DNA of 38,886 nucleotides from CAYPHA01 sp964410215 (GTDB taxonomy: Bacteria; Calditrichota; Calditrichia; Calditrichales; CAYPHA01): positions 1 to 38,886 of the forward strand of contig CAYPHA010000040.1 of the NCBI GenBank assembly GCA_964410215.1. Direction: 5' to 3'. Positions 15,662-24,178 of the stretch are shown in pieces; within the stretch, counting starts at the first letter, position 1, and each line of letters starts with the position of its first letter. The notes under the pieces were generated by a model. The model was not told the origin of the DNA, searched no databases, and saw nothing but the letters and a program-made list of their open reading frames with translations. The translations under genes were made by a program, and so were the position numbers.

Positions 15662-18600
15662 TTAATAACGCACAAAGTCCTCATCCTGTTCGTCAGGCTC
15701 AGCGCCGTTGCCTTCCATTACCAGTTCGATACCGGTACTGTTTTCGGTTTTACGTTTCTTCTGCCCGCTTGATGGTTCTTTTGTATCCCCATTACCATTG
15801 TCCGTCGGTTTGACCGGTGAAAAGGTTTTTTTCACATCACTACGCGAACGTGTTTCAATTTTAAAGAACTCTATCGTACTCTGCAGTTGCTCGGCCTGAC
15901 TTGAGAGCTCTTCGGCGGTGGCTGACATTTCTTCAGCGGAAGAGGCGTTTTGCTGGGTGACTTTATCAAGTTGCTGAATGGCATCATTAACCTGTTCACT
16001 GCCTTTACTCTGCTCGGCGCTTGAAGCGTTGATTTCCTGAACCAGTTCAGCCGTTTTTTGAATATCCGGAACCAGTTTTGCCAGCATTTCACCGGCTTTT
16101 TCAGCAACAGCAACATTATTGGCTGTTAATTGACTGATTTCACTGGCTGCCGTCCCGCTGCGTTCTGCCAGTTTCCGGACCTCTGCCGCAACTACGGCAA
16201 ACCCTTTTCCTGCTTCCCCGGCGCGCGCTGCCTCGATGGCGGCATTTAGTGCCAGCATATTCGTTTGTCTTGCAATTTCATTTATAATTGAAATTTTTTC
16301 AGCGATGCTGTTCATGGCGTCCACAGCCTGATTAACGGCTTTTCCGCTCTCAGCAGCATCTTCTGCCGCTTTAACGGCAATTTTATCCGTCTGACTGGCA
16401 TTATCGGCATTCTGTTGAATATTGGAGGCCATTTCTTCCATAGAGGAAGAAGCTTCTTCTGCGGCCGAGGCCTGTTCGGTAGCACCCTGAGACATTTGCT
16501 GTGCGGTTGAACTCAGCGCCTGACTTCCGGAAGTCACCTGATCGGAAGCGCTCAATATGCCGCTTACCACATCCTTTAATCCGTCAACCATTTTCTGCAT
16601 CGAAATCATCAGCTTGTCCTCGGCCGACCGTTCGACTATATTAACGGTCAGATCACCATCGGCAATTTTTTCGGCGATCGATGCGACATTCGACATACCG
16701 TCTACAGTAATGCCCAGTGCGTTATTAATTTTACGGAAATTATCACCCACTTCACGGGTATCTTCATCCGTCGTCGCGATATCAAGATTGACATTAAAGT
16801 CCCCAACGGCCAGTTTATCAAGGTTTGATACCAGTTTTTCCACTTCGAGGATCTGATAATCGGCTTGTTTCTGGGCTAATTGTGCCGCCAGCTTAACAGC
16901 CGTCTGATCGGTTACGACTTCCAGTGCTCCGATAATGTTTCCTTCCCTGTTACAGATTGGTACACCCGTATAGGAAATCTCAAGATCCTGACCATTAGGA
17001 TGGGCATCTGTTTCACGGGTCTCCGCCTGCGCACTCTTCATGCACATACTCAGTGCACAATTCGCCGTCTGGCAATCCGATGTTTTGAAAAGGTCATAAC
17101 ATTTTTTGTCTACACATTGCTCCTGAGAAATGCCTACAACCTGTGCACCGACCTTACTTAAAAACTGGACATTATATTCACGATCTATGATCATCGCCGG
17201 CGCCGGGATATTATCAATATGTCCAACCAGGGTCTCAATGGTCTTGTTCATACCGGAGACAATTTTCTGCCAGTCACCACTGAATTTATTTTCATCGCCC
17301 CTCACGTCAAGACGCCCCTTGATGGCATTATCTACCAGAAGCTCAGTTCCTGCAAGCAGATTTTTTACCGCATCGATACACAGGTTGATATTATTTTTTA
17401 TCTCGTTAAAATCACCCTTATACTCATCTGTAATTTCCTCCGGGATATCACCCTTGGAGATGCGGTCAATGTACTCAGCGGCAACATTGAGAGGGCCGAT
17501 TATGGCATCGAGCATATCATTGATGCCCTGGCGCAGTTTGAGGTAATCACCGCTGGCATTGCCAAGCTCTGCACGTTTGTCAAGCTGACCCAGTTGCGCG
17601 GCTTCAATAAGATCGTTGATAAGGAATATGGTTTCTTTCTGCATGGATATATCCATTGCGTATTTGACGACCTTGAACACCCTGCCGTTCCGGTCTTTCA
17701 CCGGCGTATAAGACGCCTGTATCCAGACTTCCTTTCCGCCTTTGCCAAATCGCTTGAACTCACCGACCTGGGCGATACCGTTAGACAGGTCCTCCCAGAA
17801 CTTTTTGTATTCATTCGAATTCATGTATTCCTGGTCAACGAACATGGAGTGGTGTTTTCCCTTAATCTCGTCAAGGGTGTATGCAAGAACACTCAGGAAG
17901 TTGTCATTGGCACGGATAATAGTGCCATCGGGGTTGAACTCAATCACGGCCTGTGACTCGTTAATGCCCTTAATCTGTCCCTGGTAGTCGGCATTCAAAT
18001 CGATATTGGTGTTAAGGTTATTCTTGATTTCGTTGAAGTCTCCCTTGTATTCGTCGGTGATTTTTTCCGGTATATCACCTTTGCTGATACGGTCAATATA
18101 TTCAGCGGAGACGTTCAGCGGCCCGATCACAGCGTCAAGGGTATCATTAACACCCTGGACAATGCCTTTGTAGTCACCGTTAAATTTTTCCGCGTCGCCG
18201 CGAACATCTAACTTTCCTTCCACAGCCGCTTCAGTTAATATTTTGGCCTCAGCCACAAGTCCGTTTACTGCATCAATACACATATTAAGATTGTTCTTGA
18301 TCTCATTGAAATCACCTTTATATTCATCGGTGATTTTTTCCGGTATATCACCTTTACTTATACGGTCAACATACTCAGCGGTGACATTGATCGGCGCCAC
18401 AAAAGCATTGATCAATTCATTCAGACCTTTCAATAAATCCTGAAAATCAATCACAACTGCCAGCGGGTCGGCACGGGAATCCAGGCGTCCGTTAACCACA
18501 TCCTCAACCAGTCCTTTAATTTGTTCAATAACCTGAACAATACTCTTTTGAATACCGGTTGCCAGGAAAATAGCCATAGCAACAAAGATCAAACCAATGA

Positions 18601-19579
18601 TAACAGCCAATATAAAAATTGAATTTCTTAGTTGATTGACGGGGGTTTTTACTTCCGCTTCATCAATTTCCGCGACAATTACCCATTTAAAATCTCCCAA
18701 ATCCAGGAGCTGGTAGGAAGACAATACATCATTTCCATTATAGTCTTTAATAATTTCAGTTCCGGTTTTCCCGGCCAGGGCTTCTCTGACGGCCTTGGTG
18801 TCAACGCCATTATTTTGAATTGTTCCTTCAAAAGAAGCTTTCACAGAATGGCCATTGGGATCGAGGTAAGAATCAGAACGCATTTTTTTATCAGAACCCA
18901 CCAGGTAGGTTTCACCGGTTTCACCCATCCCTTCTCTCTGCTGCATCATTTTATTGATCGCTGTCAGGCCGATTTGATATACCAATACGCCGTTAACACT
19001 GCCATTTGCATCTATAATTGGTGTAGACACAAAAGAAGCCGGTTCATTCGATACATCATACCATGCAAAATCAATCAGTGACGTTTTTTTCAACCCTTCT
19101 TTAAAGGCTTTGCCCAGGGGTGAGTTGGCCAGTTGTCCGGTCCTGACATTTTGTCCCAGATCGCCTTCTTTGGCCACAGTGTAGACAACTTCCCCTTCCG
19201 TATTAATGAAGAAAAGGTCGTAATAGCCGTAGATATTTGTATATATCTCTAACTTCGGGCCGTGCAGATTGTCCCATTTTTTCCAGGTGTCGCTGTTTAT
19301 GCCGTATTGTGTATAGGCACTGTTAAAGCGGTCCATAGCCATCTGAACGGCTGAATTGGCGGCATATACTTCGACATCTCCCTTTCTCTCCTCGAAAAGG
19401 GAAGAAATTTGAGTATGCTTAATGGCCCTGATAGCAGAGAGTTGGTCAAAAGCGCTCTGTTCCAGCGCTTCACCGGACCGGTTAATACTGATGACTGCCA
19501 GAATGATCATAGGGATCAAAGCCGCCAGAACCAAGCTGCCGATCAACTTGGTTTTAATTGTCATGTTCTTAAATTTCAT
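15662..19579 (-). CDS. Large methyl-accepting chemotaxis protein with dCache, HAMP-like repeats and two PAS domains
   Basis: AAAGGAG abuts an ATG at 19585; the second ATG (19579) is six bases beyond and better spaced, giving MKFKNMTIKTKL and 1305 residues. A membrane segment (about 13-32) is followed by a periplasmic dCache-like sensor (about 35-310), a second membrane segment (about 318-342), and then a cytoplasmic chain of HAMP-like units. Three units share DRISKGDIPE and ITDEYKGDFNEIKNN (about residues 395-431, 485-523 and 694-731). PAS 1 lies at about 530-645. PAS 2 lies at about 775-880 with a cluster of six cysteines (about 818-848). The signalling hairpin tip is at about 1099-1141 (ARQTNMLALNAAIEAARAGE). 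There is no C-terminal receptor-methylation pentapeptide. Typical receptors have 550-700 residues, so this one is about twice as long. It probably senses both periplasmic and cytosolic cues. Confidence 0.95.
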   Translation of the reverse strand: MKFKNMTIKTKLIGSLVLAALIPMIILAVISINRSGEALEQSAFDQLSAIRAIKHTQISSLFEERKGDVEVYAANSAVQMAMDRFNSAYTQYGINSDTWKKWDNLHGPKLEIYTNIYGYYDLFFINTEGEVVYTVAKEGDLGQNVRTGQLANSPLGKAFKEGLKKTSLIDFAWYDVSNEPASFVSTPIIDANGSVNGVLVYQIGLTAINKMMQQREGMGETGETYLVGSDKKMRSDSYLDPNGHSVKASFEGTIQNNGVDTKAVREALAGKTGTEIIKDYNGNDVLSSYQLLDLGDFKWVIVAEIDEAEVKTPVNQLRNSIFILAVIIGLIFVAMAIFLATGIQKSIVQVIEQIKGLVEDVVNGRLDSRADPLAVVIDFQDLLKGLNELINAFVAPINVTAEYVDRISKGDIPEKITDEYKGDFNEIKNNLNMCIDAVNGLVAEAKILTEAAVEGKLDVRGDAEKFNGDYKGIVQGVNDTLDAVIGPLNVSAEYIDRISKGDIPEKITDEYKGDFNEIKNNLNTNIDLNADYQGQIKGINESQAVIEFNPDGTIIRANDNFLSVLAYTLDEIKGKHHSMFVDQEYMNSNEYKKFWEDLSNGIAQVGEFKRFGKGGKEVWIQASYTPVKDRNGRVFKVVKYAMDISMQKETIFLINDLIEAAQLGQLDKRAELGNASGDYLKLRQGINDMLDAIIGPLNVAAEYIDRISKGDIPEEITDEYKGDFNEIKNNINLCIDAVKNLLAGTELLVDNAIKGRLDVRGDENKFSGDWQKIVSGMNKTIETLVGHIDNIPAPAMIIDREYNVQFLSKVGAQVVGISQEQCVDKKCYDLFKTSDCQTANCALSMCMKSAQAETRETDAHPNGQDLEISYTGVPICNREGNIIGALEVVTDQTAVKLAAQLAQKQADYQILEVEKLVSNLDKLAVGDFNVNLDIATTDEDTREVGDNFRKINNALGITVDGMSNVASIAEKIADGDLTVNIVERSAEDKLMISMQKMVDGLKDVVSGILSASDQVTSGSQALSSTAQQMSQGATEQASAAEEASSSMEEMASNIQQNADNASQTDKIAVKAAEDAAESGKAVNQAVDAMNSIAEKISIINEIARQTNMLALNAAIEAARAGEAGKGFAVVAAEVRKLAERSGTAASEISQLTANNVAVAEKAGEMLAKLVPDIQKTAELVQEINASSAEQSKGSEQVNDAIQQLDKVTQQNASSAEEMSATAEELSSQAEQLQSTIEFFKIETRSRSDVKKTFSPVKPTDNGNGDTKEPSSGQKKRKTENSTGIELVMEGNGAEPDEQDEDFVRY
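17385..18395 (-). repeat. Three diverged intragenic repeats (HAMP-like units) in the chemoreceptor gene
   Basis: Three copies of about 110 bp lie at about 17385-17497, 18011-18123 and 18285-18395, encoding the same EY(V/I)DRISKGDIPE ... GDFNEIKNN block. The two copies nearest the gene start are the most alike in DNA (a shared GTGATTTTTTCCGGTATATC stretch); the third differs mainly at third codon positions, which points to older duplication under selection. Confidence 0.85.
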
Positions 19580-19606
19580 GTCCATCTCCTTTGTTAAACT
19601 TTATAC

Positions 19607-19972
19607 TCATTTAGAAATAATGCTGTGACTATCGTTGGTGTCATATTTTTCGCCTGTCCATATATAATTTCCTCCCTGACTTTCGTTAAAATTCATTTTT
19701 TTCCAAAATTGTTTTGCTTTAGGCCTTACCCTGTCGGCAATTATTTCGGAATACTTATTTTTTAATATTCTGATCGTTTCTTTTGCAATTCCCTGTCTTT
19801 CATATTCGGGAAATACTGTTATAGAAAATATTGTCATTCTATCCTTTTCTATGCTTGATCGTATTTTCCCCACCCGGGTATTCTCTTTTTCAATATTAAA
19901 CCAGCAATATTGGCTTTGATTGCAGCAGTCCCGGCAAAGTTTAATATCCTGGTTATTAGCGCAATGTAACAT
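19607..19972 (-). CDS. Small GNAT-family N-acetyltransferase
   Basis: The frame extends to a GTG at 19984; the ATG at 19972 (MLHCANNQDIKLC) is the more likely start, giving 121 residues. The central part (ITVFPEYERQGIAKETIRIL, about 50-70) matches GNAT motif A with the acetyl-CoA loop RQGIA, and AKQFWKKMNF is the usual C-terminal strand/helix region. The N-terminal half carries five cysteines (CRDCCNQSQYC among them), which is unusual for the family. The substrate is unknown. It lies 16 bp after the Gcw_chp-type gene and 27 bp before the chemoreceptor, so it is probably in the same transcript. It is AT-richer than its neighbours. Confidence 0.65.
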   Translation of the reverse strand: MLHCANNQDIKLCRDCCNQSQYCWFNIEKENTRVGKIRSSIEKDRMTIFSITVFPEYERQGIAKETIRILKNKYSEIIADRVRPKAKQFWKKMNFNESQGGNYIWTGEKYDTNDSHSIISK

Positions 19973-19988
19973 TATTATACACACTCTT

Positions 19989-20630
19989 TTATTTTATTAG
20001 CATTATACTTAAAACAAGAAATGACGTTTTCTGGTCCGGGTTTAAAATATATGCGACTGAATATCTCTCTTTACTGACATTGATCCCAATATTGACGGCA
20101 TTCAAATCACCGTTAACTGTATAAATATTGTTCCCCATACCGGCAACTATAGTCGCGTTGATTTCTTCTGTGTTATAAAAATTGTATCCCGCTTCAAAAT
20201 ATGCTGAATTCTCAGTATCATTGCCCATCACATTTACACCGGCCAGAAAACTGAACCTGTCAACTTCCAGATTTCCGCTTACTTCAACGATATGAGCGCC
20301 GGTTTCACCAAAATCATCGATCATATCATCCCCCGTATAGGCGGGGAAAAAATAATCGGTCAGCACTAAACTGAAATTTGAAAAAGAAAAACTTACATAT
20401 AAATCATTTTCATTTCCGCCGGGCACGCCGGTTACAGACCAGGAACTCCAGGCGCCCAGTTCAACCGGGCCATGCGAAAATGAAATCCAGGGTTGAATAG
20501 CCGGCGTATTACCAACATCCGTGCCCCGCCATACATATCTGCTGCAGAGGTCCGTTCCGATTCCCAAATCACCGGCTATTAAGGAATTGACTATTAACAT
20601 CATACTAACTAATACAATTTTTATTTTCAT
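19989..20630 (-). CDS. Gcw_chp-type outer-membrane beta-barrel protein
   Basis: The protein has 213 residues, with AAAGGA before the ATG. It has a clear signal peptide (MKIKIVLVSMMLIVNSLIAG) followed by alternating amphipathic strands. The start of the mature protein, LCSRYVWRGTDVGNTPAIQP, matches the Gcw_chp/TorF putative porin family. It would sit in the outer membrane; no transported substrate is known for most members. Its first 26 bp overlap the end of the MBL gene, so translation is probably coupled. A porin-like protein inside a chemosensory cluster is unexpected. It ends in LVLSIMLIK rather than the usual aromatic C-terminal residue. Confidence 0.72.
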   Translation of the reverse strand: MKIKIVLVSMMLIVNSLIAGDLGIGTDLCSRYVWRGTDVGNTPAIQPWISFSHGPVELGAWSSWSVTGVPGGNENDLYVSFSFSNFSLVLTDYFFPAYTGDDMIDDFGETGAHIVEVSGNLEVDRFSFLAGVNVMGNDTENSAYFEAGYNFYNTEEINATIVAGMGNNIYTVNGDLNAVNIGINVSKERYSVAYILNPDQKTSFLVLSIMLIK

Positions 20631-21393
20631 TTGCTATTCCTTTTAGCGATCTATTAGAATCAATTACGATGCATCCAATAACATTGGTAAAAATCTGATA
20701 AAAATTATTACAGGCTGTTTTTACTGTTTCTTTAATTGCTTTCAAATTATACCAGGAATAATTATTTATAGGCCGATTGTCTCTATTAGACATCAAACTG
20801 ATTGAATTATGTTTTCTGATTTTTATCAGGCTGTCCCTGATTCGCCTGTTGCAATCAATTGTAATGGGGTCTCCGTGGCCGGGATAGATAACCTGAATAT
20901 CAAAACAGTTAATTTTTTCCAGACATTTTAAAAATTCCGGCTGAAAATCAGCATCACTTAGATTTATTAAATTCGTATCTCCGGAAAACAAAGCTTTTTC
21001 AGTTGGAATATAGTAACAAACAGAATCCGAACTATGACCGGGACAAAAGACAGCGATTGCTTCGGTATCCCCAACTTTAATTACATCTTCACTTTTAATT
21101 ACATGCGTTACGCCATCTATGGATTTTGACATGGCAAAAACTTTTGGCCGCCAGCGTTTTATGATTTCTTTTAAATTACCGGTATGGTCATAATGGTTGT
21201 GAGTGATTAAAACGCTCTCAATCCTGGTTTTCCCCACGCCGGTATAGATTTTTTCAATTTCATCAAAGAAAACGCTGTCCCGGCCGGTGTCAATAATCGT
21301 ATTAATATCAGAGAGTGTGTTCCACTCACCGCGCAGATAATAAGCGTTGGAAGTGTAGGTCGAATTATTTTTTGTTAAATTAATAATTTTCAA
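20605..21393 (-). CDS. Metallo-beta-lactamase-fold hydrolase
   Basis: The protein has 262 residues, starting at a TTG two bases after the CheR stop; no nearby ATG is in frame. All main metal ligands are visible: His 65, His 67, Asp 69 and His 70 (THNHYDH), His 120 (PGHSSDS), Asp 139 (SGDTN) and His 173 (YPGHGDP). This is a complete two-metal site of the glyoxalase II-like superfamily, cytosolic (no signal peptide). The C-terminal 80 residues are not recognisable. The TTG start suggests coupling to CheR translation. The substrate is unknown; an association with CheR suggests a signalling or ester-hydrolysis role, which is only inference. Confidence 0.82.
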   Translation of the reverse strand: MKIINLTKNNSTYTSNAYYLRGEWNTLSDINTIIDTGRDSVFFDEIEKIYTGVGKTRIESVLITHNHYDHTGNLKEIIKRWRPKVFAMSKSIDGVTHVIKSEDVIKVGDTEAIAVFCPGHSSDSVCYYIPTEKALFSGDTNLINLSDADFQPEFLKCLEKINCFDIQVIYPGHGDPITIDCNRRIRDSLIKIRKHNSISLMSNRDNRPINNYSWYNLKAIKETVKTACNNFYQIFTNVIGCIVIDSNRSLKGIANENKNCIS

Positions 21394-21395
21394 AA

Positions 21396-21998
21396 CTAAA
21401 CTTTCTGAAATATTTGGCCTTCGTCAGAAATTCTGCAAAACAGATGCGCCACGGATTTGGGGAGTTCCTGTGTCTGTTCCGTTGCAAAAAGCCCTCCCGG
21501 GCACAGGGTATCATGAAACATTTTGATGACATTGGTTCGTTCCTCAGATTTCAGGTGTAAAAGCACGTTTTTACACATCACGAGAGAATAACCACTGCTC
21601 ACCGGCTGCAGGGTCAGCAAATCATGCCGGGTATATTTTACCCTGTTTCTGATCTGATAATCAATGACATACTGATTGGCCTGGCCGTTCTTGCTAAAAT
21701 ATTTATCAAATAAATCTTTTGGAATTCTTTTCAGCTGGTCATAGGGATAAGCCCCATTTTCAATATTCTCTTTAAACAGACTGCTTTTATCAATGTCGGT
21801 GGCGTCAATTTTCAGATTTTTAAAAGCAAATTTTCCCATATTTTCTGCCAGCAAAATCGCTAATGTAAAGGGCTCCGGGCCATGGGCACAGCCGGCATCC
21901 CAGATCTTTACCTCACGCTTTCCCTGTATTTTCGGAAGTAAATTTTTTACAATAAGATTAATTGTATGCAGATCTCTGAAAAAATAAGTAAAGGCCAT
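21396..21998 (-). CDS. Minimal CheR-type methyltransferase (catalytic domain only)
   Basis: The protein has 200 residues, with GAGGA upstream of the ATG. It starts directly at the SAM-binding domain: TYFFRDLHT corresponds to the TxFFRD segment of CheR, DAGCAHGPEPF (about 34-44) is the SAM loop, and MCKNVLLHL matches the (I/M)CRNVL(I/L) motif. The usual N-terminal helical domain of about 70 residues, which helps bind receptors, is missing; ordinary CheR has about 275 residues. It would methylate receptor glutamates if active. It is the first recognisable gene of the stretch leading to the chemoreceptor. A second, CheB-fused CheR occurs at 3946-7311, so the cluster has two methyltransferases. 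Confidence 0.85.
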   Translation of the reverse strand: MAFTYFFRDLHTINLIVKNLLPKIQGKREVKIWDAGCAHGPEPFTLAILLAENMGKFAFKNLKIDATDIDKSSLFKENIENGAYPYDQLKRIPKDLFDKYFSKNGQANQYVIDYQIRNRVKYTRHDLLTLQPVSSGYSLVMCKNVLLHLKSEERTNVIKMFHDTLCPGGLFATEQTQELPKSVAHLFCRISDEGQIFQKV

Positions 21999-22360
21999 TT
22001 AGAAAATTCCTCTTTGCAAATTATTAATACTGTGAGCAATACAGCCCGCCCTGTAATACCTGATTTTCGCTCTGAAGCCGGCGAACGTCTTCTTCCATTT
22101 CTGTCGTCTTTTTACTGACCGTATTCCACAACAAAATGCATCCCTCTTCGTTAATAAAATCCGTTTTGAGTCTGTAAATGATCTAAAGCTTATATTTCCC
22201 TATTCGACGAGTGAAAGTGTGACCTTAGCCGAGCGCAAATTATTACTTCCCTAAATAGGTTTGGGTAAATTCCTTAAAGCAGGCAAGCCCTGTGCATAAC
22301 AGGTATTTCTAACAATTTGTTGATTATGGATTTGTACGGGTACGGGCAAAGGTGTGGGGA
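21999..22360. other. Intergenic region between the minimal CheR and the MCP-like gene
   Basis: Apart from the orphan frame at 22024-22182 and the CheR ribosome site, I see only a ten-base palindrome CCTAAATAGG (about 22249-22258) and a weak CCTGT/ACAGG inverted repeat near 22290-22310. No terminator with a T-run is visible after the MCP-like gene. A promoter for the CheR-to-CheW stretch probably lies here, but I cannot place it. Confidence 0.4.
22024..22182 (-). pseudogene. Coding-like orphan frame, probable 3' remnant of a gene
   Basis: The frame is open for 52 codons after a TAG at 22185-22183 and ends at TAA 22026-22024, 26 bp before the CheR start. It reads TDFINEEGCILLWNT and then MEEDVRRLQSENQVL, a helical charged pattern like the C-terminal linker of a signalling protein. 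It has no ATG before residue 29 and no ribosome site. I do not recognise the family. It may be the tail of a gene deleted between here and 22361, or chance. Confidence 0.3.
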
Positions 22361-24178
22361 CTAAAACAGCTCGACATTATCTCCAAGACCGGCATCGGAA
22401 GTCACTGTCTCAGAGGATTGGGCCAGGTTGTCCTCCTGCAGTGCCGGTTTGTTTTTAACAATAAAATCGGCATGTACTTCTCTCTGACTTTCCATTGTGT
22501 AACGTTTGGTGAGATTTTGAACTGTCTCATCTGATGCCTCTTCGCATGTCCCTGTCAATGAAACGGTATCTGCAAAGATCCGGCTCAGATGATTTCTTGT
22601 GGTATTAAGAACAGAATCGTAAGAGCGGTCAATTTTTATTGAAGCAGACCGAAGGTCTATTTGCCCGGTAATCTGCATACCCGTTTTCATGGAACTATCC
22701 AGCTTTTCCATCATTGCGTTCTGGATTGTGCTTACGTTATGAAGAATATCCTGCAGACCTTTTTTAATCGTTTCCGGCGACATTTTTTCGTCCAGGTGGC
22801 CGGTTTGACAGGAATCACGATTCTGGAAGTGATTCGTAAGGGTGGACAATTTCTTAAGCCCTGTCTTAATAGATTCAATTTGTTTATTGGACTGTTCGGA
22901 TACCTGCTGTGTATGATCGGCGAGCACACTCAACGTACGTCCCTGCACACCCAGCTGGGTGGCCTGCACTTTACCGTTTAAAGCAATTAATTTGATCTCA
23001 AGACCAATTTGAACCACATCTTTAGCATAGACGAGCATATTTTTAATATGATTACTAATCAAATTAAGTATCGTATCGACTTCATTGTTAAGCTTACGGT
23101 TCATTTCAACCATTTCAAAAATTTCATCGATTTTATCTTTGACATTATCCAGAATAGTCGATTGCTCATCGCCGGAATTATAACATAAATGCCTGATTGT
23201 AGTGCACATTTTTTCTGCATTTTTACGCACATCCCCGATACTGGCCCTGAAAGACTTCATGGCCGTCAGCATTTCTTCTCTGGCTTTTTTGATCTGTAAA
23301 ACCTGAAGGCCGATAATACCGCCATTTTTTCGGAAAAGGGTTAAGGTCGTCTCATCGTCACCGGCGTAATTGGAATCACCCCATTCCAGTTCCTCAAGTG
23401 TCTGATAAACATGTTCCAGCTTCTGGCGGATAATATCTTGAAATTGCAGGGAACTAACGATTGCACTGATATCGTTCCTTACTTCTTCCGAAGAACGTAT
23501 GAACACCTGACTTCCTTCGACAAAGTTTTTCTGTTTTCCCTCCAGTGCAAGAAATAATTGCTGCATATGTTGAAGAACCCTGTCAGCCCGCATGTGATGT
23601 GTCTTAAGGACAATGAGAATTTTTTTCACTGCCTCATCAATCCGGCTTTTCAGATCCATCAAATCTACTCGTATGGATTCAACTTTCGAATCAATCGTCT
23701 CCGCAAGCTGTCGTACCCGTTCGGAAAGGTCATTAAAATCGGAATGATTGTGGATCCCGGCATTTTCAATACGCGAGTAACTCCCGATCAGTTTGAGCGT
23801 TATTACCGTTTTCCCGAACTGTTCCAGTGGTTTTATAATTGTCAGGATAGACTCGCTCAGTTCTTTCAGATACCCGAGGTTCGATTGCCATTCCGTTTCC
23901 GATTCCATCGTGTAGTTTTTTACCTGATCTACCATTTCATGTAAGGCATCCGTGGCATCATGGAGCTTCTCACCTGTAACCAGTGTCAGGATTGAATTAT
24001 TGTCACTTTTTATCGCCTCCAATTGATCATGCAAAGAACTGAGTGTATGACCCAAATCCAGGAATTCTGATTCACATGTATCATTCAAGCCCTTGATTTC
24101 GCTGCAGACAAATTCAATGGAGGTCCTACATCTTTCAGCATGTTGACCCATCGAACCGACTTTTATTTCTGATACCAT
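22361..24178 (-). CDS. Soluble MCP-like coiled-coil signalling protein (degenerate hairpin)
   Basis: The protein has 605 residues, with AGGAC before the ATG. No membrane segment or signal peptide is visible; it is almost all helical, with long heptad stretches. LQFQDIIRQKLEHV (244-257) resembles the conserved block found in CheZ-like and cytosolic methyl-accepting proteins. VQIGLEIKLIALNGKVQATQ (about 385-405) corresponds to a receptor hairpin tip, but is degenerate compared with the canonical tip of the large receptor downstream. It may be a cytosolic receptor or a scaffold for the kinases (inference). It stands alone, 362 bp before CheR on the same strand. Confidence 0.65.
   Translation of the reverse strand: MVSEIKVGSMGQHAERCRTSIEFVCSEIKGLNDTCESEFLDLGHTLSSLHDQLEAIKSDNNSILTLVTGEKLHDATDALHEMVDQVKNYTMESETEWQSNLGYLKELSESILTIIKPLEQFGKTVITLKLIGSYSRIENAGIHNHSDFNDLSERVRQLAETIDSKVESIRVDLMDLKSRIDEAVKKILIVLKTHHMRADRVLQHMQQLFLALEGKQKNFVEGSQVFIRSSEEVRNDISAIVSSLQFQDIIRQKLEHVYQTLEELEWGDSNYAGDDETTLTLFRKNGGIIGLQVLQIKKAREEMLTAMKSFRASIGDVRKNAEKMCTTIRHLCYNSGDEQSTILDNVKDKIDEIFEMVEMNRKLNNEVDTILNLISNHIKNMLVYAKDVVQIGLEIKLIALNGKVQATQLGVQGRTLSVLADHTQQVSEQSNKQIESIKTGLKKLSTLTNHFQNRDSCQTGHLDEKMSPETIKKGLQDILHNVSTIQNAMMEKLDSSMKTGMQITGQIDLRSASIKIDRSYDSVLNTTRNHLSRIFADTVSLTGTCEEASDETVQNLTKRYTMESQREVHADFIVKNKPALQEDNLAQSSETVTSDAGLGDNVELF

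Noticed and set aside
17219..17956. A 245-codon plus-strand frame antisense to the chemoreceptor
   Set aside because: It mirrors the strongly supported chemoreceptor frame, has no family pattern or ribosome site, and its length follows from the repeat-rich codon use of the real gene.
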